Of a DNA stretch of 64,000 bases, positions 25,858 through 34,904 are shown one piece after another. Position numbers and translations under genes: made by a program. The notes beneath the pieces were generated by a model. It ran no database searches. It was not told the origin of the DNA and worked only from the letters and a program-made list of their open reading frames with translations. Source of the DNA: Phycobacter azelaicus (lineage in GTDB: Bacteria > Pseudomonadota > Alphaproteobacteria > Rhodobacterales > Rhodobacteraceae). Positions within the stretch are counted from its first letter, which is position 1. Every line of letters starts with the position of its first letter. The stretch is taken from contig NZ_WKFH01000003.1 of the NCBI RefSeq assembly GCF_014884385.1, forward strand, positions 682,001 to 746,000, in the 5' to 3' direction.

Positions 25858-26436
25858 CTAGCGCACACAGTAGATTTCAACGCGGCGGTTCTGCGCCATA
25901 TTTGCCGCGCTGGTGTTCGGTACACGCGGGTCACGTTCGCCATAGGCACGGATGTCACCCACACGGGCCCCGGCGGATTTGGCCACCTGCGCCACGGCAT
26001 TGGCGCGGCGCTTAGACAGAGCAATGTTGTATTCATCCGACGCGCGGCTGTCGGTATGGCCGGCAATCACGAAATAACGGGTCCCCGGCTTGGCTTTCTG
26101 GAAGAACTCCGTCAGGCGCGAACGACCCGCCGCGTTGATATGGTGCTTGTCGGTGGCAAAGAACTGATCCGTCGGCATCATGCCGCAAAGCTGACCACGA
26201 CGACACACCGGCTTTCCGTCGGGTGTAACATGCGGAGTCATATAGCCCTCGGCCCCGTCATCCATGACCCAATGTTCACAGCCATCCGGGTCTACCCAGA
26301 TTGTTGGGATGTAACGCTCGCCCCGCACAGTACGAGACTGCGAATCCTGCGCCGCAACCGACGCCGTCGACAGGCTTAGCGCGGTCACGGCAGCGACCAG
26401 CACAGCGCCTGCGGTTTTCATGTTGAACTTCAGCAC
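25858..26436 (-). CDS. OmpA-family exported protein with an extra N-terminal Cys domain
   Basis: A 192-residue protein. GTG at 26436, with GAAGGA ahead, is chosen; ATG at 26421 is also possible and both give a clean signal peptide (GAVLVAAVTALSLSTASVAA). A short IWVDPDGCEHW ... TPDGKPVC segment, shared with the neighbouring lipoprotein, precedes an OmpA C-terminal peptidoglycan-binding domain (IAGHTDSRASDEYNIALS and GERDPRVPNTSAANMAQNRR). The protein lacks a beta-barrel, so it is likely a periplasmic, peptidoglycan-associated factor. It is probably cotranscribed with the lipoprotein. Confidence 0.85.
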   Translation of the reverse strand: MLKFNMKTAGAVLVAAVTALSLSTASVAAQDSQSRTVRGERYIPTIWVDPDGCEHWVMDDGAEGYMTPHVTPDGKPVCRRGQLCGMMPTDQFFATDKHHINAAGRSRLTEFFQKAKPGTRYFVIAGHTDSRASDEYNIALSKRRANAVAQVAKSAGARVGDIRAYGERDPRVPNTSAANMAQNRRVEIYCVR

Positions 26437-26650
26437 AACCAGATTTCCTTCACCTAAGTCCCCCGGAGTTTGCCGCATCATGCGTTAACGCTCAGGCTAT
26501 CATCGAATTCAATGTATGCCCGCAAAACTACACGAATTTTCCGCAGATTGCGTGCCATGATGAGATTTTTTTCACGAAACTATGCGGTTTTCGCCAACAC
26601 TCAAACCCGTTTCCGGCAATTGTTCTCAAAATGGATGCAATAAAGACTCA

Positions 26651-26677
26651 CCTGGCCGTCCTCATCCGTCGGCCAGG
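26651..26677 (-). other. Hairpin after miaB
   Basis: A perfect 8-bp stem (CCTGGCCG/CGGCCAGG) with an 11-nt loop. On the minus strand it is followed by TGAGTCTTTATTG, a weak T-run, so it may be a poor terminator for miaB. It lies about 50 bases past the miaB stop. Confidence 0.5.
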
Positions 26678-26726
26678 AGGTGTGCCACTTGCGCGCCTCG
26701 TGTGAGACCGTGGGGGCGATCGCGTG

Positions 26727-28052
26727 TTATCCGATCAACTCACCCGCGAGAGAATTTGCCCCGGACGATACGATGCGCACCCGCGCCAGATCGCCAATCT
26801 GCCGGTCGCAATCGGCAACATGGACCGCATGCAGGTAGTCGGATTTACCGACCATCTGACCTGGCAGACGGCCCGCCTTTTCGAAGAGGACACCAACCTC
26901 GCGCCCGACCATGCTGTCCTGGATCTCACGCTGCTGACGCGTCAGAAGGGCCTGCAGGCGCTGCAGGCGCTCATCGGCCACGGCAGCCTCAACCTGTGCG
27001 CGTTCTGCTGCCGGCGTGCCGGGACGGGTCGAGTATTTGAAGGAATAGGCAGTGCCATACTTCACTTCCTCGATCAGATCCAGCGTTGCCTGGAAATCCT
27101 CTTCGGTCTCTTCTGGGAAGCCGACGATGAAATCGCCCGAGATCAGGATGTCGGGGCGCGCGGCGCGGATGCGTTCGATCAGACGGATATAGCTTTCGGC
27201 GGTATGGCTGCGGTTCATCCGCTTGAGGATCCGGTCCGATCCGGCCTGCACCGGGAGGTGCAGATAGGGCATCAGTTTCTTGCAAGTGCCATGCGCCTCG
27301 ATCAGGTCGTCCATCATGTCGTTGGGATGCGAGGTGGTGAACCGGATACGCTCCAGCCCGTCGATCTTGTCCAGTTCCCAGATCAGCTGTGCCAGTGTCC
27401 AATCGGCACCATTTGGACCTTCGCCGTGATAGGCGTTGACGTTCTGGCCCAGCAGGGTGATTTCGCGCACGCCGCGCTCGACCAGCTCCTGCGCCTCGCC
27501 GATCACCCGGGACACGGGGCGGGACACCTCGGCGCCGCGGGTATAGGGAACCACGCAGAAGGCGCAGAACTTGTCGCAGCCTTCCTGCACCGTCAGAAAC
27601 GCCGTCGGGCCACGCTTGGCCTTGGGACGGTTTTTCAGTTTCTCGAACTTGTCCTCTTCGGGGAAATCTGTGTCGAGCACCTTCTCCCCGCCACGCGCCT
27701 TGGCCTCCATTTCCGGCAGGCGGTGATAGCTTTGGGGGCCGACCACAAGATCCACCAGTGGCTGGCGGCGCATGATCTCTTCGCCCTCGGCCTGTGCCAC
27801 GCAGCCCGCCACGCCGATCTTGAGATCCGGCTTCTCCGCCTTGAGCCCCTTGAAGCGGCCCAGCTCGGAATAGACCTTTTCGGCGGCCTTTTCCCGGATG
27901 TGGCAGGTATTGAGCAGGATCATGTCGGCCTCATCCGCCGATTTCGTCTCCACATAACCCTGCCCGCCCAGCGCCTCGGCCATGCGTTCGCTATCATAGA
28001 CATTCATCTGACAGCCGTAGGTCTTGATAAACAGCTTCTTGGGCGCACTCAT
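26727..28052 (-). CDS. miaB: tRNA-2-methylthio-N6-dimethylallyladenosine synthase
   Basis: A 441-residue radical-SAM methylthiotransferase acting on A37 of tRNAs. The UPF0004 domain starts [17 protein letters not shown] with its cysteines, the radical-SAM CxxxCxxC is in [16 protein letters not shown], and a C-terminal TRAM domain ends the protein. It is encoded upstream of the OmpA/lipoprotein pair and phoH on the same strand; miaB next to phoH-ybeY is typical, but two envelope genes intervene here. Confidence 0.96.
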   Translation of the reverse strand: MSAPKKLFIKTYGCQMNVYDSERMAEALGGQGYVETKSADEADMILLNTCHIREKAAEKVYSELGRFKGLKAEKPDLKIGVAGCVAQAEGEEIMRRQPLVDLVVGPQSYHRLPEMEAKARGGEKVLDTDFPEEDKFEKLKNRPKAKRGPTAFLTVQEGCDKFCAFCVVPYTRGAEVSRPVSRVIGEAQELVERGVREITLLGQNVNAYHGEGPNGADWTLAQLIWELDKIDGLERIRFTTSHPNDMMDDLIEAHGTCKKLMPYLHLPVQAGSDRILKRMNRSHTAESYIRLIERIRAARPDILISGDFIVGFPEETEEDFQATLDLIEEVKYGTAYSFKYSTRPGTPAAERAQVEAAVADERLQRLQALLTRQQREIQDSMVGREVGVLFEKAGRLPGQMVGKSDYLHAVHVADCDRQIGDLARVRIVSSGANSLAGELIG

Positions 28053-28183
28053 GGGTTCGTTGCCTTTTCGCCGGACAAAAGGTAGATCAGCGGTCTGCCT
28101 TACAGGGGAATGACGCCGCTTGCAATGCGCGCGCTGATACTCGATTTTGGGGGCAAATGCCAGAACGGCAGGAGCAGCACCCC

Positions 28184-29053
28184 GTGACCTACCCCACCCT
28201 TGACGACTTTCTCAGACAACAGCGCGCGCGCCTCGTAAAAGGACCGGTTGCGTTGGTGTTCGTTGAGGACGCGGTCGAGGTCGCCAGCACCCTGCGCCAT
28301 CACCTGCAAAGCGGTTTTGACACCGTCGTCGCCTTCATGCCTGATACGATTGAATTGCCTGAGGCGGTTTCGGCCAAGGTGCATCGTGTCTCCTTTGACT
28401 GCGGCATTGCCGAAAGCGTGTTTGACGCAATCAATCAGGTGATCCGCAGCGCCTCTCCGGGATGCTGGCTCTATTACTGCTACAACGCTGAATTCCTGTT
28501 CTTTCCCTTCTGCGAAACACGCTCTGTCCCGGAAATGCTGCGCTTTCACACCGAAGAAAAACGCGCCGCCATGCTGACTTATGTGATCGACCTTTACGCG
28601 GGAGACCTTACAGAGCACCCCAATGCAGTGGCGCTGGATGATGCCTATCTGGACAAATCCGGCTACTATGCCCAAGCTCGCTACCTTGGCACGAAAAGCA
28701 CACCCGAAGAGCGCCAACTGGACTTCTTTGGAGGCATGCGATGGCGCCATGAAGAACATATCCCGCATACCAGCCGAAAAATCGACCGCATCTCCCTGTT
28801 TCGAGCCAGCGCCGATCTGGAACTGCTGCCCAACCACACATTCAACGTGCCGGAGTACAACACCTACGCCTGCCCTTGGCATCATAACCTGACGGCGGCG
28901 ATCTGTTCGTTCCGCACTGCCAAAGCCCTGAAGCGCAATCCCGGCTCGTCTTTCGACATCAAGACCTTCCGCTGGCATAACTCAGTGCCGTTCGAATGGC
29001 ACTCACAGCAGCTATTGGATCTTGGCCTGATGGAGCCGGGGCAGTGGTTTTGA
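28184..29053 (+). CDS. Conserved protein of unknown function, possible GT2-like fold
   Basis: About 289 residues. GTG at 28184 has GGAG 9 bases upstream and gives [16 protein letters not shown] at 28157 is an alternative. There is no signal peptide or membrane segment. The layout (an alternating beta/alpha N-terminal part with [17 protein letters not shown], then [18 protein letters not shown] and a C-terminal part rich in aromatics and His) is faintly like glycosyltransferase-2-type proteins in which an acidic DxE motif is replaced by YNAEFL. This resemblance is weak, and I do not assign a function. It is convergent with the PhyH gene. Confidence 0.6.
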   Translation: MTYPTLDDFLRQQRARLVKGPVALVFVEDAVEVASTLRHHLQSGFDTVVAFMPDTIELPEAVSAKVHRVSFDCGIAESVFDAINQVIRSASPGCWLYYCYNAEFLFFPFCETRSVPEMLRFHTEEKRAAMLTYVIDLYAGDLTEHPNAVALDDAYLDKSGYYAQARYLGTKSTPEERQLDFFGGMRWRHEEHIPHTSRKIDRISLFRASADLELLPNHTFNVPEYNTYACPWHHNLTAAICSFRTAKALKRNPGSSFDIKTFRWHNSVPFEWHSQQLLDLGLMEPGQWF

Positions 29054-29073
29054 TGCAAGCCCCCTTTAATCCA

Positions 29074-29871
29074 TTACCGCTGCAACAGCACCGGGAACCA
29101 ATCCTCGCGCAGGCGCTGACCCGGCTGCATGTCGTGGCCCGGATAGGGCGGAGATGTACGGCCCGGGCGCTCCACGTATCGCGCATCCTCCCCAACCAGC
29201 CTCAGGGAAAAGGCGCGGCGGCGCTGGCTTGAGGTATTGCCGCGTGCGCCATGCAGGGTGCGATAGTTGAAGGCCACCGCATCGCCCGGCTCCATCTCCC
29301 ATTCCAGAACCCGCATTCCTTCGGCATCGGGGTCAGGCACGGGTATGTACTGGCCTTCATCCGGGAAGAACCCCTCTTCCGAGACCCAGCGAGTGGGCAG
29401 CACTTCCTTTTCCCAGGCGTGAGATCCCGCCACACAGCGAAGCGAGGCCTCGCGCACAGGATCGAGCGGCGACCAGAAGCTGATCGTCTGCTGCCCTTCG
29501 ACAAAGTAATAGGGGCCGTCCTGGTGCCAGGGTGTCGCCATAGAGGTTCCCGGCTCCTTGACCAGCACGTGGTCGTGGAACATCTGCACATAGTCTGACT
29601 GCATCAGATCGGCGGCAATTTCAGCCACCGGGGAGGCATGTATCGCCTCCTCAAATTCAGGGATGCGGGTCCAGTTGCAGTAATCGTCAAAGAACCGACC
29701 CGTCTGCCCCGGCTTTTCGTTGTTCGATGCGTAGGGACCTGGCGCCTGCATGTTTGCCTCGACCCCGGCGCGCAGCAGCTCAACCTGATCCGCAAACAGC
29801 CCGCGCACAAGCACGACGCCATCGCGTTGAAACTGCTCGACATGCTCTTGCGTGATGAGAGGGTGGACCAT
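29074..29871 (-). CDS. Phytanoyl-CoA dioxygenase (PhyH) family protein
   Basis: A 265-residue Fe(II)/2-oxoglutarate oxygenase. The metal ligands are HQDGPYYF (His-x-Asp) and a distal His in RTLHGARGN; the Arg for 2-oxoglutarate is in RRRAFSLR. ATG at 29871 has GGAGGCAGCA upstream. Substrates of this family are diverse (CoA esters, amino-acid side chains, phosphonates) and cannot be named. It is divergently transcribed from a LysR-type regulator, with a 98-base gap, so that regulator is the likely controller. Confidence 0.85.
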   Translation of the reverse strand: MVHPLITQEHVEQFQRDGVVLVRGLFADQVELLRAGVEANMQAPGPYASNNEKPGQTGRFFDDYCNWTRIPEFEEAIHASPVAEIAADLMQSDYVQMFHDHVLVKEPGTSMATPWHQDGPYYFVEGQQTISFWSPLDPVREASLRCVAGSHAWEKEVLPTRWVSEEGFFPDEGQYIPVPDPDAEGMRVLEWEMEPGDAVAFNYRTLHGARGNTSSQRRRAFSLRLVGEDARYVERPGRTSPPYPGHDMQPGQRLREDWFPVLLQR

Positions 29872-29969
29872 TGCTGCCTCCGCTACTGAATATGGAAATC
29901 CGGTGGATCAGTCCTGCCGCGTAGCAGTCATAGTTTCAAATCATATATTTTTAAGCTACCCTTTACTCT

Positions 29970-30902
29970 ATGTTATATTTGACTCTGCGCCACTACGAAT
30001 ATGTCTGCACTGTCGCCCGCCATGGCAGCCTGTCAGCCGCCGCAGCAGCAGTGCACGTCAGCCAGCCTGCGCTTTCTGCCGCGCTTAGCCGGATTGAGGA
30101 TCATTTGGGGTATGCACTGTTCCGGCGCCGACGGGGCTCAGCTCTGGCGATGACGCCCCAGGGACGGGCGTTTGCGGAAAAGGCCCAGGGACTTCTTGCG
30201 CAGGCAGCCCTGCTGGAGGATCCAAAAGGCGCAAGCTCTGGAACGCATCATCTGACGTTGGTGTGTTTCTCCGACCTTGCGCCATTCTTGCTGGCCCCTG
30301 CCCTGAAGACGCTGCGCCAGGCCTTGCCGGACGTGAAGATCAGCCACAGGGCCTGTGGCTTCGATCCTCTGATCGCTGCCCTGTCCGGGGGCGAGGCGGA
30401 TCTGGCCATCACTTATGATCTTGGGCTGGATGCAGGGTTTAGCAGAGCGGTGCTGCATCGCCTTGCCCCACATGCCCTGGTGCCGCCCGACCACCCGATA
30501 TCAGGCCGCGGTGGTATTTCATTGGCCGAACTGGCCGCCCACCCGCTGGTTTTGTCGCAGGAAGGGCTTTCGGTACAGCACATGCTGGGGCTGTTCAAGG
30601 CTCACGGGTTGGTGCCACGGATCGCGCAGCGGGCCGACTCGCTGGAGCTTTTACGCAGTCTGGCAGCCAATGGCGAAGGGGTAGGCATCAGTTACAGCCT
30701 GCCACCCGGCGGGACCAGTTATGACGGCAAAGCGCTGTGCGCGGTCCCAGTTACGGATACCAGCGCAGAGGAACCGGTCATTCTGGCAGCTCCTGAAGGC
30801 GTCCCAGAAGCCTCGCCCGCGCATCGGGCGCTCGAGAGTCTCAAGAAAGTCCTGAGCGCAGAGCGTTCAACGCTTACGCAAGCGGATCACCACGTCGACT
30901 GA
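29970..30902 (+). CDS. LysR-family transcriptional regulator
   Basis: A 310-residue LTTR. The helix-turn-helix is in the first 60 residues (LRHYEYVCTVARHGSLSAAAAAVHVSQPALSAALSRIE region), followed by the substrate-binding domain (ISHRACGFDPLIAALSGGEADLAI). Divergent from the PhyH oxygenase, which it presumably regulates in response to an unknown small ligand. Its 3' end overlaps the 3' end of irr by 36 bases in tail-to-tail orientation. Confidence 0.9.
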   Translation: MLYLTLRHYEYVCTVARHGSLSAAAAAVHVSQPALSAALSRIEDHLGYALFRRRRGSALAMTPQGRAFAEKAQGLLAQAALLEDPKGASSGTHHLTLVCFSDLAPFLLAPALKTLRQALPDVKISHRACGFDPLIAALSGGEADLAITYDLGLDAGFSRAVLHRLAPHALVPPDHPISGRGGISLAELAAHPLVLSQEGLSVQHMLGLFKAHGLVPRIAQRADSLELLRSLAANGEGVGISYSLPPGGTSYDGKALCAVPVTDTSAEEPVILAAPEGVPEASPAHRALESLKKVLSAERSTLTQADHHVD

Positions 30903-31283
30903 GGCAATCTCCATACCCTCGGGAGCGTCCGGCAGGCTCTGGATCACCAGCTGGTCCGAAGGCGCATCGGTGACGCGGCCATCCTGTTCCCAGTAGTAAT
31001 GCGGGTGATCATGGGTGTTGGTGTCGAAATAGCTTTTCGACCCGTCCACGGTGATTTCCTGCAAGACCCCCGCGTCGCAAAAGGCGCGGAGCGTGTTGTA
31101 GACGGTGGCCAGAGAAACAGCATCGCCCCTGTCCTTGGCCGCTTCAAACAGGCTTTCGGCGGTGACATGGCGGTGCTTGCCGTCCCCGACCAACAGCTCA
31201 GCCAGCGCCACCCGCTGTCGGGTCGGCCGCAGTCCGGCCCGTCCAAGCCATTTGGTTGCCAGATCTTCGCTAATTGGCGTCAT
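30867..31283 (-). CDS. irr: Iron response regulator Irr (Fur family)
   Basis: A 138-residue Fur-family repressor. GLRPTRQRVALAELLVG and GKHRHVTAESLF follow the Irr pattern, and ATVYNTLRAFCDAGVLQEI is the wing-helix region. THDHPHYYWEQDG carries the His cluster of the metal/heme site. In alphaproteobacteria Irr senses heme-iron status and controls iron and heme genes. It is divergent from fabA. A promoter with TTGAAA/TATATA lies upstream, and irr-fabA is a conserved arrangement in this group. Confidence 0.9.
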   Translation of the reverse strand: MTPISEDLATKWLGRAGLRPTRQRVALAELLVGDGKHRHVTAESLFEAAKDRGDAVSLATVYNTLRAFCDAGVLQEITVDGSKSYFDTNTHDHPHYYWEQDGRVTDAPSDQLVIQSLPDAPEGMEIASVDVVIRLRKR

Positions 31284-31314
31284 GTGCAGATCCTGCCTCG
31301 CGTTGCTGACTGTA

Positions 31315-31344
31315 TATATAGGGCCATTGACGCATCGTTTTCAA
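31315..31344 (-). promoter_or_regulatory. Promoter of irr
   Basis: On the minus strand TTGAAA (-35, at 31339-31344), an 18-base spacer, and TATATA (-10, at 31315-31320) fall about 32 bases upstream of the irr start. The divergent fabA promoter presumably lies in the same 214-base intergenic space. Confidence 0.6.
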
Positions 31345-31497
31345 ATGGACTCCCGTTAGAATGCCATTCGCCCCCTTTGCTGCGACCCCGTGTCCCGGCG
31401 CGCGCCACACGGCGCACAAGGCTTGCAGGACCCTTTGGCGCGGTGCTACAGGAGGCCAGCTAGACAACCGACACACGAAGGCAGGAGAACCGCCAGC

Positions 31498-32007
31498 ATG
31501 GCCGATTACCCGAGCAGCTTTGACAAAGACGACTTGCTGAAATGCGCCCGAGGCGAGCTGTTCGGCCCCGGCAACGCCCAGCTGCCCGCCCCGCCCATGC
31601 TGATGATGGACCGCATCACCGAGGTGAGCGCGGATGGCGGCGCCCATGGCAAGGGTCACATCCTGGCCGAGTTCGACATCACCCCGGACCTGTGGTTCTT
31701 TGACTGCCACTTCCCCGGCAACCCGATCATGCCCGGCTGTCTGGGTCTTGACGGTCTGTGGCAATTGACCGGCTTCAACCTTGGCTGGCGCGGCTGGCAG
31801 GGGCGCGGCTATGCGCTGGGTGTGGGCGAGGTCAAGCTGACCGGCATGGTGCGCCCCGACCGCAAGATGCTGACCTACAAGGTGGATTTCACCAAGGCCA
31901 TCCAGACCCGCCGCCTGACCATGGGCGTCGCCGACGGCATCGTGGAAGCCGACGGAGAGGTGATCTACCAGGTCAAGGACATGAAGGTCGCCCTCAGCGA
32001 AAGCTGA
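31498..32007 (+). CDS. fabA: 3-hydroxydecanoyl-ACP dehydratase/isomerase
   Basis: A 169-residue FabA, which introduces the cis double bond of unsaturated fatty acids. Diagnostic motifs are [13 protein letters not shown] and [20 protein letters not shown] with the catalytic His and Asp. ATG at 31498 has AGGAGAAC upstream; an in-frame upstream extension is not supported. In relatives it is followed directly by fabB and fabI; here a strong terminator and a foreign-looking gene separate it from them. Confidence 0.96.
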   Translation: MADYPSSFDKDDLLKCARGELFGPGNAQLPAPPMLMMDRITEVSADGGAHGKGHILAEFDITPDLWFFDCHFPGNPIMPGCLGLDGLWQLTGFNLGWRGWQGRGYALGVGEVKLTGMVRPDRKMLTYKVDFTKAIQTRRLTMGVADGIVEADGEVIYQVKDMKVALSES

Positions 32008-32036
32008 TTTGAGGCGCAGCCAGTCAAGAAGATCAG

Positions 32037-32060
32037 GAGGCCCCGCGGGGCCTCTTTTTT
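32037..32060 (+). terminator. Rho-independent terminator after fabA
   Basis: GAGGCCCC GC GGGGCCTC, a perfect 8-bp palindromic stem, is followed by six T residues. It stands 30 bases after the fabA stop and would stop transcription before the inserted gene and fabB. Confidence 0.92.
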
Positions 32061-32282
32061 GTTTAGGCATGTAACAGGTTGTCTTCGCCGCGCATAGCAT
32101 CCCGAGGATTAGGCTTTGATCACCGAACACACCGCGTTTTTGAAAAGTAACGATTGATGCCTTTGGTGAAGTGCACCTGCATTCAAATTACACCTAGCCA
32201 TGAAATAAATGCGTGCACGGAGCTTTGTGTATTGATATCAAAGACACTATCCTCGAGACACATGAGAACGTAGGTTGGATTT

Positions 32283-33533
32283 ATGTCATTTTTTAGCGGC
32301 AAACCAAAACCAGAAGAAGTATTCACACCACGATCAGCCAGTGTTAATTCTCGCCTCTACATACCAAGGCCTGACCTTGAAGCAGAGCTTTCTGACGGCT
32401 TACTAGAAAGCCAACACTTAATAATATTTGGCGAAAGTGGAAACGGAAAATCATGGCTCTATAAGAGTGTTTTTGAAAAAGAAGATGTTTTTTATGAGGT
32501 GGTAAATCTCGTCCAAGCATCAGCGCTCGGGTCTCTCTCAGCCGCATTTGAAGACAAGTTATCTCGGCAAGAACTGCTGGAGAAAGAAGAGTATGAGCTT
32601 TCTAAATCGGGTGGCGTAAAGCCTTCTGGTGTTGGCGTGGATTTCGAAGGCACATGGAAGTATGTCAAAGGGAAAAAAGAACCATTTGAAAAACTGCTTG
32701 CATACATTCGAAAAATGGCAGGCAAGAAAAAGGCGGTTGTTGTATTTGACAACTTTGAACAGGTCGCAGGTGACGCAGCCATTTGTAAAGCGATCTCAAA
32801 TTGCGTTGTGCTTTTAGATGATCCCACCTACGCAGAATATAATGTAAAAATTGTAATCGTCGGCACACCAGCCGGGATCGACGAAAAGCTAGCAAAAACC
32901 GGAAATGTCCAAACAATATCAACTCGCCTGAAGGAAATTCCTGAAGTCGAAAGAATGACAGCCAGAGAAGCAAAGGCCCTAATGAGCCTTGGACTAGAAA
33001 GCATTCTTAAATTAGAGGTTCTTGGAAACAAAGAGGTTTTCTACGAAAGGATGCTTAGGGTCACAGATCGAATAGCACTTGAACTCCAAGAGCTTGGCCT
33101 AAAAATTGCAAGAGAGGCCGAAAGAAAAGGTGGAAAAATTGATCAAATCGTATTTGATCGCGCAGTCTTGAAATGGGCGAGAAACTCGATCCGAGCGAAT
33201 TGCGCGATTGTTTCAGCGCGCCTAAACTCAAAAGAAACAAAGGCAGCAAGAAGGAACCAGTGCATTTACGCATGTGGCGAAATTGAAGTGGACAGGTTTA
33301 CCTACAGAGATGTCGAGGACAAAATTAGAGAACTTTTCCCAGAGACCACAAACGGTATCTCATTGAATGTTTCGGGAGAACTCACCAGACTGGCTAAGGG
33401 CGAGAACCCCCTCCTACGACGCCTCCCACATGAAAATGCGTACAGGCTATCCAGCCCTAAGATACGAATGGCAATACGTACGATGCTATCAATTGAGCGT
33501 GGAAAAGTAGTCCGGAAAGTTGCTGAACTATAG
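32283..33533 (+). CDS. AT-rich STAND/Orc-like P-loop ATPase inserted between fabA and fabB
   Basis: A 416-residue protein. An N-terminal NSRLYIPRPDLEAEL segment precedes a P-loop GESGNGKSWLY (about residues 50-60). A Walker B-like VVVFDNFEQ follows near residue 160 and a sensor-like IVIVGTP near 200. The C-terminal third has winged-helix character (CIYACGEIEVDRFTYRDV, then ENAYRLSSPKIRMAI). This is the layout of STAND/AAA ATPases such as Orc1/Cdc6-like or NTPase-wHTH proteins; several such families occur in phage defence. No partner gene is adjacent. Codon use is A-rich: one 60-base row of this gene (32641-32700) has 22 G+C, while a row of fabB (34501-34560) has 39. Function is unknown; horizontal acquisition is likely. 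Confidence 0.82.
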   Translation: MSFFSGKPKPEEVFTPRSASVNSRLYIPRPDLEAELSDGLLESQHLIIFGESGNGKSWLYKSVFEKEDVFYEVVNLVQASALGSLSAAFEDKLSRQELLEKEEYELSKSGGVKPSGVGVDFEGTWKYVKGKKEPFEKLLAYIRKMAGKKKAVVVFDNFEQVAGDAAICKAISNCVVLLDDPTYAEYNVKIVIVGTPAGIDEKLAKTGNVQTISTRLKEIPEVERMTAREAKALMSLGLESILKLEVLGNKEVFYERMLRVTDRIALELQELGLKIAREAERKGGKIDQIVFDRAVLKWARNSIRANCAIVSARLNSKETKAARRNQCIYACGEIEVDRFTYRDVEDKIRELFPETTNGISLNVSGELTRLAKGENPLLRRLPHENAYRLSSPKIRMAIRTMLSIERGKVVRKVAEL

Positions 33534-33668
33534 GCTAGCTTTTGCATTCGACACCATATGGCAAACAGAAGCTGCGAGCATTGATCGTCGGCGAGCCACC
33601 ACCCAACCCATCTTGCACCCATGCCCTGCACGGCCTAGTAAGGCACAAGGTATCAAGGGAGTGCATCT

Positions 33669-34898
33669 ATGCGTCGCGTTGTCGTCACCGGTCTGGGGAT
33701 CGTCTCCTCGATCGGCAACACTGCCGAAGAGGTTCTTGCCTCGCTCAAAGCCGGGAAATCCGGCATCGTCGCCAGCCCCGAGATGGCCGAGCACGGCTTT
33801 CGCAGCCAGGTGGCCGGGACGCTGAAGATCGATCCGTCCGAACATGTGGACAAGCGGACCCTGCGGTTCATGGGCCCCGGTGCCGCCTATGCTCATATCG
33901 CCATGCAACAGGCCATCGCCGATGCGGGCCTCACCGAGGATCAGATCGTCAATGAACGCACCGGTCTGGTGGCTGGCTCTGGCGGGCCGTCCACCTCGGC
34001 CATGCTGACGGCGCATCAGACCGTGCTGAAAACCGGCGCAACCAAGCGGATCGGGCCGTTTGCGGTGCCGAAATGCATGTCCTCGACGATTTCCGCGAAC
34101 CTTGCCACCGCCTTCAAGATCAAGGGGATCAACTATTCGATCACCTCGGCCTGCTCCACCTCGCTGCATTGCATCGGCAACGCGGCCGAGCAGATCATGA
34201 TGGGCAAGCAGGACGTGATGTTCGCAGGTGGCGGCGAGGAACTGGACTGGACCCTCTCGTGCCTGTTCGACGCCATGGGCGCGATGTCCTCGAAATACAA
34301 CGACACGCCCGAGAAAGCCTCGCGCGCCTTTGATCAGGACCGCGACGGTTTTGTGATCTCGGGCGGCGGCGGCATCGTGGTGCTGGAGGATCTCGATCAC
34401 GCGCTGGCACGCGGCGCCAAGATCTATGCCGAGGTGACCGGCTTTGCCGCCACATCCGACGGGCACGACATGGTCGCCCCCAGCGGTGAAGGCGGCGAGC
34501 GCGCCATGCGTCTGGCCCTGTCGACCCTGCCCGAGGGGCGCAAGGTTTCCTATATCAACGCCCACGGTACCTCGACGCCCGTTGGCGATGTGGGAGAAGT
34601 CGAAGCCGCCCGCCGCGTTTTTGGCGCAGGCAAGGTGCCGCCGATCTCCTCGACCAAATCGATGACCGGCCACGCGCAGGGTGCTGCCGGCGCGCTGGAG
34701 GCGATCTTCTGCCTTCTGATGCTGGACAATGATTTCATCACACCTTCGATCAACGTCGAAACCCTTGCCGAAGGGATCGAACCGGATGAGGTTGCCACCG
34801 CTTGCGTCGAAAACGCAGGGCTGGACAGCGTGATGACAAACAGCTTTGGCTTTGGGGGCACCAATGGCTCCATGGTCCTGAGCAAATACAAGGGATAA
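33669..34898 (+). CDS. fabB: 3-oxoacyl-ACP synthase I
   Basis: A 409-residue KAS I. The catalytic Cys is in ITSACSTSLHCIG, and the two His are in NAHGTSTPVGD and MTGHAQGAAGALEA. ATG at 33669 is preceded by AAGGGAG. It extends unsaturated acyl-ACPs after FabA. The fabA terminator and the inserted ATPase gene lie upstream, so fabB-fabI need a separate promoter or readthrough. It is followed 6 bases later by fabI. Confidence 0.96.
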   Translation: MRRVVVTGLGIVSSIGNTAEEVLASLKAGKSGIVASPEMAEHGFRSQVAGTLKIDPSEHVDKRTLRFMGPGAAYAHIAMQQAIADAGLTEDQIVNERTGLVAGSGGPSTSAMLTAHQTVLKTGATKRIGPFAVPKCMSSTISANLATAFKIKGINYSITSACSTSLHCIGNAAEQIMMGKQDVMFAGGGEELDWTLSCLFDAMGAMSSKYNDTPEKASRAFDQDRDGFVISGGGGIVVLEDLDHALARGAKIYAEVTGFAATSDGHDMVAPSGEGGERAMRLALSTLPEGRKVSYINAHGTSTPVGDVGEVEAARRVFGAGKVPPISSTKSMTGHAQGAAGALEAIFCLLMLDNDFITPSINVETLAEGIEPDEVATACVENAGLDSVMTNSFGFGGTNGSMVLSKYKG

Positions 34899-34904
34899 GC
34901 GCGC

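Noticed and set aside
31390..31497. An upstream in-frame extension of fabA
   Set aside because: The extension has no ribosome binding site and the standard FabA N-terminus starts at 31498 after AGGAGAAC.
32283..33533. Multi-gene defence island
   Set aside because: The foreign-looking segment holds only one gene; the flanking fab genes are ordinary chromosomal genes.
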